NCBI RefSeq assembly: GCF_904848665.1
Contig: NZ_CAJHCQ010000018.1
Span: 62,001-126,000, forward strand
Source: Paraburkholderia hiiakae
GTDB taxonomy: Bacteria > Pseudomonadota > Gammaproteobacteria > Burkholderiales > Burkholderiaceae
Reading direction: 5' to 3'
DNA: 64,000 nucleotides
Below are positions 60,416 through 64,000 of this stretch, piece by piece. The notes under the pieces are model-generated. The model searched no databases, was not told the origin of the DNA, and saw nothing but the letters and a program-made list of their open reading frames with translations. Position numbers and translations under genes: made by a program. Numbering within the stretch: position 1 is the first letter of the stretch; each line of letters begins with the position of its first letter.

Positions 60416-62965
60416 TTAGTTGCGTTGCGCCGTCAACGCAGAAGGCTTCGTCATGTTGCGCGTGGCGTCGAAATGCCGACGCACGCGCAGGCCGTTCGCG
60501 ACGACGAGCAGGCTCGCGCCCACGTCGGCGAACACGGCCATCCAGAGCGTGGCCTCGCCGGCCATCGCGAGCACGAGAAACACAGCCTTGATGCCGAGCG
60601 CAAGCGCGATGTTCTGCGTGAGCACGGCCGCGGTTTTGCGCGACAGGCCAATGAACGCCGCGATCTTGCGCGGATCGTCGTCCATGATCGCGACATCGGC
60701 GGTCTCGAGCGCAGTCGCGGTGCCAGCCGCGCCCATCGCGAAGCCGATGTCGGCGCGCGCGAGCGCGGGCGCGTCGTTCACGCCGTCGCCGACCATCGCC
60801 GCCATGCCGTACTGCTGTGAGAGCGCGGCGATCGCATCCTGCTTGTCCTGCGGCATCAGATTGCCGCGTGCGTCGTCAATGCCGAGTTGATCGGCAATCG
60901 CGCGTGCGGTCGACACGTTGTCGCCGGTCAGCATGACGGGCGTCACGCCGAGCGCGCGCAAGGCCTGCACGGCCGGGGCGCTTTCTGCGCGCAGTGCGTC
61001 GGCCACGGCGAACACGGCAACCGCCTCCTGCGGCGCGCACAGCACGATCGCCGTCTTGCCCGCGTGCTCCAGCGTCGCCAGTTGCGCTTCGAGTTCGGGC
61101 GAGCACAAACCAAGCTCCTCCACCAGACGATGATTGCCGAGGCTCCAGAGCGCGCCGTCGATGCGGCCTTGCACGCCGCGACCGTTTAGCACCGCGAACT
61201 GATCGACCGCGAGCAGGCGCGCATCCGGCGCACGCGCCCGCCAGCCTTCGACTACCGCACGCGCGACGGGGTGCGTGCTCGCATCGTCCAGGCTCGCCGC
61301 GATGCGCAGTGCTTCTTCGGTAGAAAGCCGAGCTTCGCCGGACGCCTCTGCGGTGACCAGCGCCCGAACCGGCGCCGCGAGCGCATCGGTCAGGACAGGC
61401 TCGCCACGCGTGAGGGTGCCGGTCTTGTCGAGCGCGACCGCCTTCAGCAGCCGGCCGCGTTCGAGCCACACGCCGCCCTTCACGAGCATGCCGTGGCGCG
61501 CGGCGGCGGCGAGGCCGCTCACGATCGTTACCGGCGTCGAGACAACGAGCGCGCACGGGCAGGCAATCACGAGCAGGACGAGCGCCTTGTAGAGCCACGC
61601 GCTCCACGCGCCGCCGAACACGAGCGGCCCGGCAAGCGCGATGACCACGGCGAGCACGACCACGGCCGGCGTGTAGTAGCGCGCGAACTGGTCGACGAAA
61701 CGCTGCGTGGGCGCGCGTTGTGCCTGCGCTTCCTGCACCGCCGCGGCGATGCGCGCGAGCGTGCTGTCCTGCGCGGCCGCGCTGACGACCGCCTCGACCA
61801 CACCATCGACGACGATGCTGCCCGCGTAGAGCGCCGCGCCCGTCTCCTTGTCGACCGGCAGGCTTTCGCCCGTGATCGGCGCCTGATCGAGCGCGGCACG
61901 GCCGGCGACCATGCGTGCGTCGAGCGGCACGCGCTGGCCGGTCCGCACGCGAATGCGGCTGCCGACAGCCACTTCGCCCACCGCGTACTCGCGCCATTCG
62001 CCCCGCTCAGGTACGCCATCGCCGGCTTGCCAGACCTCGGCGGTTTCGGGCGCGAGCGCGGTGAGCGCGCGGATCGCCTGACGGGCGCGTTCGAGCGAAA
62101 GCGCTTCGATTTCCTCCGCGAGGGCGAACAGGAAGACCACCATCGCCGCTTCGGGCCACTTGCCGATCGCAACGGCGCCGATCAACGCGAGCGACATCAG
62201 GAAGTAGATGTTGATCGTGAAATTGCGCAGCGCGATCCAGCCCTTGCGCAGCGTGGGCAAACCCGCGCACAGGATGGAGATGACCGCGCAAGCGAGTACG
62301 AGCAGGCTGGTTTCCTTGCCGGTGCTCCAGGCGAGCACCTCAGCGCCCGCGGCTGCCACGCCGCTCACCGCCAGCAGCAGCTTCTGGCGCAGCGCCAGGC
62401 CGATAGACGCAGGCGGTGCGGCTTGCGCGGACGCGTTATCGTCGAGTTCGCGCGGCGCCATGTCGAGTGCACGCAGCGCGGCTACGACAGGCTGCGTATC
62501 GTCGAGCTGATGATGCACGGTCAGTTCTCGCGCGAGCAGGTCGAAGTCGAGGCGCACGACGCCCGGCATGGGCTCGAGCCGGTTGCGGATGAGGCGCTCC
62601 TCGGTCGGGCAATCCATGTTTTCGATACGCCAGCGCGCGCGGCGCGTGCCTTCGGGCGCCGGGGCTGCGCGGCGCGCGCTTCGCGGCGGCACGCCGTCGT
62701 GACAGCAGGCTTGCCCATGCGTGTGCCCCTTCGGCCCGGCGCCGGATTGGGACTCGGCTGCGTGCGCGCTACCGCAGGACTGACCGTGGTCGTGTTGATG
62801 CGCCTGGCTGTGGTCGTGCTCATGCTCGTGGTCGTGCTTGTGCTCGTGGCCGCCGCACGCGCCAACCGCGCCGCCAGACCCGTGAGCGCCGCACACGGCC
62901 CCTTCCTCATCACGCGCGCGCAGGCGCTGCGCAATGCCGAGCCGCGACAGGTAGCTCTGGTTCAT
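60416..62965 (-). CDS. cadA: Cd/Zn/Pb-type P1B heavy-metal-translocating ATPase
   Basis: 849 residues: His-rich N-terminus (HEHKHDHEHEHDHSQAHQHD), a metal-binding domain (IENMDCPTEE, the variant usual in Cd/Zn pumps), eight membrane segments, CPC (ACPCALV), DKTGT (LDKTGTLTRG) with the phosphorylated Asp, and the HP locus (DDASTHPVARAVVEG). It pumps divalent cations such as Cd2+, Zn2+ or Pb2+ out of the cytoplasm. The adjacent CadR-like regulator and the operator between them support this. ATG 62965; a TTG at 62992 would add nine residues. Confidence 0.92.
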   Translation of the reverse strand: MNQSYLSRLGIAQRLRARDEEGAVCGAHGSGGAVGACGGHEHKHDHEHEHDHSQAHQHDHGQSCGSAHAAESQSGAGPKGHTHGQACCHDGVPPRSARRAAPAPEGTRRARWRIENMDCPTEERLIRNRLEPMPGVVRLDFDLLARELTVHHQLDDTQPVVAALRALDMAPRELDDNASAQAAPPASIGLALRQKLLLAVSGVAAAGAEVLAWSTGKETSLLVLACAVISILCAGLPTLRKGWIALRNFTINIYFLMSLALIGAVAIGKWPEAAMVVFLFALAEEIEALSLERARQAIRALTALAPETAEVWQAGDGVPERGEWREYAVGEVAVGSRIRVRTGQRVPLDARMVAGRAALDQAPITGESLPVDKETGAALYAGSIVVDGVVEAVVSAAAQDSTLARIAAAVQEAQAQRAPTQRFVDQFARYYTPAVVVLAVVIALAGPLVFGGAWSAWLYKALVLLVIACPCALVVSTPVTIVSGLAAAARHGMLVKGGVWLERGRLLKAVALDKTGTLTRGEPVLTDALAAPVRALVTAEASGEARLSTEEALRIAASLDDASTHPVARAVVEGWRARAPDARLLAVDQFAVLNGRGVQGRIDGALWSLGNHRLVEELGLCSPELEAQLATLEHAGKTAIVLCAPQEAVAVFAVADALRAESAPAVQALRALGVTPVMLTGDNVSTARAIADQLGIDDARGNLMPQDKQDAIAALSQQYGMAAMVGDGVNDAPALARADIGFAMGAAGTATALETADVAIMDDDPRKIAAFIGLSRKTAAVLTQNIALALGIKAVFLVLAMAGEATLWMAVFADVGASLLVVANGLRVRRHFDATRNMTKPSALTAQRN

Positions 62966-62994
62966 AGCCGGTTTCTCGCAAAAGTGACACAATC

Positions 62995-63025
62995 ATTGAA
63001 CAGCCTGTAGCCACTACAGGGTCAA
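62995..63025 (-). promoter_or_regulatory. CadR-type operator within a 19-base-spaced MerR promoter
   Basis: CCTGTAG (63004-63010), CCA, CTACAGG (63014-63020) is a perfect dyad. On the minus strand it sits between TTGACC (63025-63020) as -35 and TTCAAT (63000-62995) as -10, with a spacer of exactly 19 bases. MerR-family activators act on such long spacers by untwisting DNA when metal is bound. This would be the cadA promoter controlled by CadR; the structure is directly visible, the metal is inferred. Confidence 0.85.
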
Positions 63026-63047
63026 GTCATTTGGGAGAGCCGCGACC

Positions 63048-63533
63048 ATGCGAATCGGTGAACTGGCGCGTTTTGCGCACTGCGATGTCGAGACAGTGCG
63101 CTTTTACGAGCGCGAGGGCCTGCTGGACGAGCCCGCGCGCGAAACCAACGGATACCGCAGCTACACGGCCGTGCACGCCGCGCAACTCAACTTCATCCGC
63201 CATTGCCGGTCACTGGGCATCGGGCTCACGGACATCCGCATGCTGCGTCGCTTCCAGGCCGACCCGAGCCAGCCCTGCGACGAAGTCAACGAGTTGATCG
63301 ACAGCCAGATCGAGCGCATTCATCAGCAAATCGAATCGATGCGCGTACTCGAGCAGCAATTGCGCACGCTGCGCGAGAGCTGCCATGCCCACCAGAGCAG
63401 CAGCGCCGAGTGCGGGATCATGAAGAGTCTCGAACAGCCCATGGACGACGAGAACTGCTCATGCCATGGCGACGGGCACGTTACGGAAGACGCACCGCCT
63501 GCCAACGGCGCGCCCGCCGTTCACCGCCACTGA
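63048..63533 (+). CDS. cadR: CadR/PbrR-like MerR-family metal regulator
   Basis: 161 residues with N-terminal MerR winged helix (MRIGELARFAHCDVETVRFY, YRSYTAVHAAQLNFI), a coiled-coil dimer helix (about 82-110), Cys77, Cys112 and Cys122 as the expected metal-binding cysteines of the CadR/PbrR group, and a C-terminal CSCHGDGH plus His-rich tail as in CadR. It would activate cadA in response to Cd or related metals. It is divergent to cadA, sharing the operator; GGGAGAG precedes ATG 63048. Confidence 0.92.
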   Translation: MRIGELARFAHCDVETVRFYEREGLLDEPARETNGYRSYTAVHAAQLNFIRHCRSLGIGLTDIRMLRRFQADPSQPCDEVNELIDSQIERIHQQIESMRVLEQQLRTLRESCHAHQSSSAECGIMKSLEQPMDDENCSCHGDGHVTEDAPPANGAPAVHRH

Positions 63534-63537
63534 AAAC

Positions 63538-64000
63538 TCAAGGTGCTGCGGCGATCACTTCAGCCACCGTGGCCGTGAGTTTCTTCGCATAGGGCACATG
63601 CAGGAACTCGTTCGGCCCGTGCGCGTTGGACTTCGGGCCGAGTACGCCGCACACCATGAATTGCGACTTGGGAAACCCTGCCTGCAGCACGTTCATGAGC
63701 GGAATCGTGCCGCCCTGGCCGAGATACGCGCAATCCGCGCCGAAATGAGTGCGCGATGCGGCGTTGAGCGCTTCGGTAAGCCACGGGGCGAGTTCCGGCG
63801 CACTCCAGCCGTTGGCCGCGCCCGCGTCCGGCTTGAAGGTGACCTTGGCGTTATACGGCGGATCGAGTTCGAGCAACGCCTTCAGTTCGGCCACGGCCTT
63901 CGAAGCCTCGACTAGCGGAGGCAAACGCAGCGAGAGCTTGAACGCCGTGCGCGGCCGCAGCACGTTGCCGGCGTCGGCGAGTGCGGGCAGGCCTGCCGCG
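63538..64000 (-). CDS. M20-family metallopeptidase, 3' part only
   Basis: The visible 153 codons, ending at the TGA at 63538-63540, code for the C-terminal part of an M20 peptidase: CGVLGPKSNAHGPNEFLHVP is the block with a metal-site residue typical of M20 dipeptidases and carboxypeptidases. The frame is open to base 63999, so the gene continues off the right edge and its N-terminal metal-binding part is not visible. It converges on cadR, ending five bases after it. Confidence 0.82.
   Translation of the reverse strand, partial: AAGLPALADAGNVLRPRTAFKLSLRLPPLVEASKAVAELKALLELDPPYNAKVTFKPDAGAANGWSAPELAPWLTEALNAASRTHFGADCAYLGQGGTIPLMNVLQAGFPKSQFMVCGVLGPKSNAHGPNEFLHVPYAKKLTATVAEVIAAAP

Noticed and set aside
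1..64000. tRNA, rRNA, CRISPR or riboswitch elements
   Set aside because: Read through for conserved tRNA arms, spaced direct repeats and common riboswitch cores; none recognised. A covariance-model search would be needed to exclude small RNAs.

Overview
The window is high-GC proteobacterial DNA. Gene content points to the Burkholderiaceae, most likely Paraburkholderia, Caballeronia or Burkholderia: phasin plus acetoacetyl-CoA reductase, a low-oxygen-type stress cluster, a second sigma-54, a hopanoid-methylase-like radical SAM protein, a CadR/CadA pair and a T6SS-type phospholipase. The genus is inferred from content. No rRNA, tRNA, CRISPR array, prophage or replication origin was recognised. 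The dense mix of regulators, transporters and stress genes would suit a secondary replicon, but this cannot be proved here.

Layout. 1-9.2 kb: the 3' part of an aryl-CoA ligase gene, a hipBA-type toxin-antitoxin operon with an array of TGCGCA elements, a ClpK/ClpC-like AAA+ ATPase, an AI-2E/YdiK-type permease, surE, a hotdog thioesterase and a SYLF lipoprotein. 9.6-16.7 kb: a small membrane protein, an RcsB-like response regulator, then a probable metal-uptake unit (DUF2946 protein, TonB-dependent receptor, PepSY membrane protein) behind a candidate Fur box, and a Gly/His/Tyr-rich lipoprotein. 16.8-26.2 kb: SDR, sterol-desaturase-type hydroxylase, a secreted Cys-repeat protein, an EF-hand-like protein in line with an OmpR/EnvZ-type two-component system, a DUF4410 lipoprotein, quinone-dependent D-lactate dehydrogenase and a LysR regulator.

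26.4-29.6 kb is a lower-GC island holding a Tle5-like phospholipase D effector and its Sel1-repeat immunity lipoprotein, with no other T6SS genes nearby. 29.6-38.5 kb: a hopanoid C-3 methylase-like radical SAM protein, a patatin phospholipase translationally coupled to a GntP permease, an in-frame uracil-DNA-glycosylase/DUF488 fusion, AtoE, an SH3 protein and an outer-membrane barrel.

38.7-47.3 kb looks like a low-oxygen or stationary-phase stress and carbon-overflow block: a His/Cys-rich peptide, Hsp20, PhaB, phasin, universal stress protein, Zn alcohol dehydrogenase, phosphoketolase and a DHH phosphoesterase. Its content resembles the lxa (low-oxygen-activated) locus described in Burkholderia cenocepacia. 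47.4-48.8 kb is decayed DNA (kinase/ATPase pseudogene plus an orphan transposase-like ORF). 49-64 kb: DUF72, a cation/proton antiporter, TetR, a second RpoN, a BON protein, aldo/keto reductase, the large Lhr helicase, a divergent CadA/CadR pair with a clear MerR-type operator, and the 3' end of an M20 peptidase gene.

Start codons were chosen from Shine-Dalgarno sites and family lengths. Several genes start with GTG or TTG, and their starts differ from the longest open frame.
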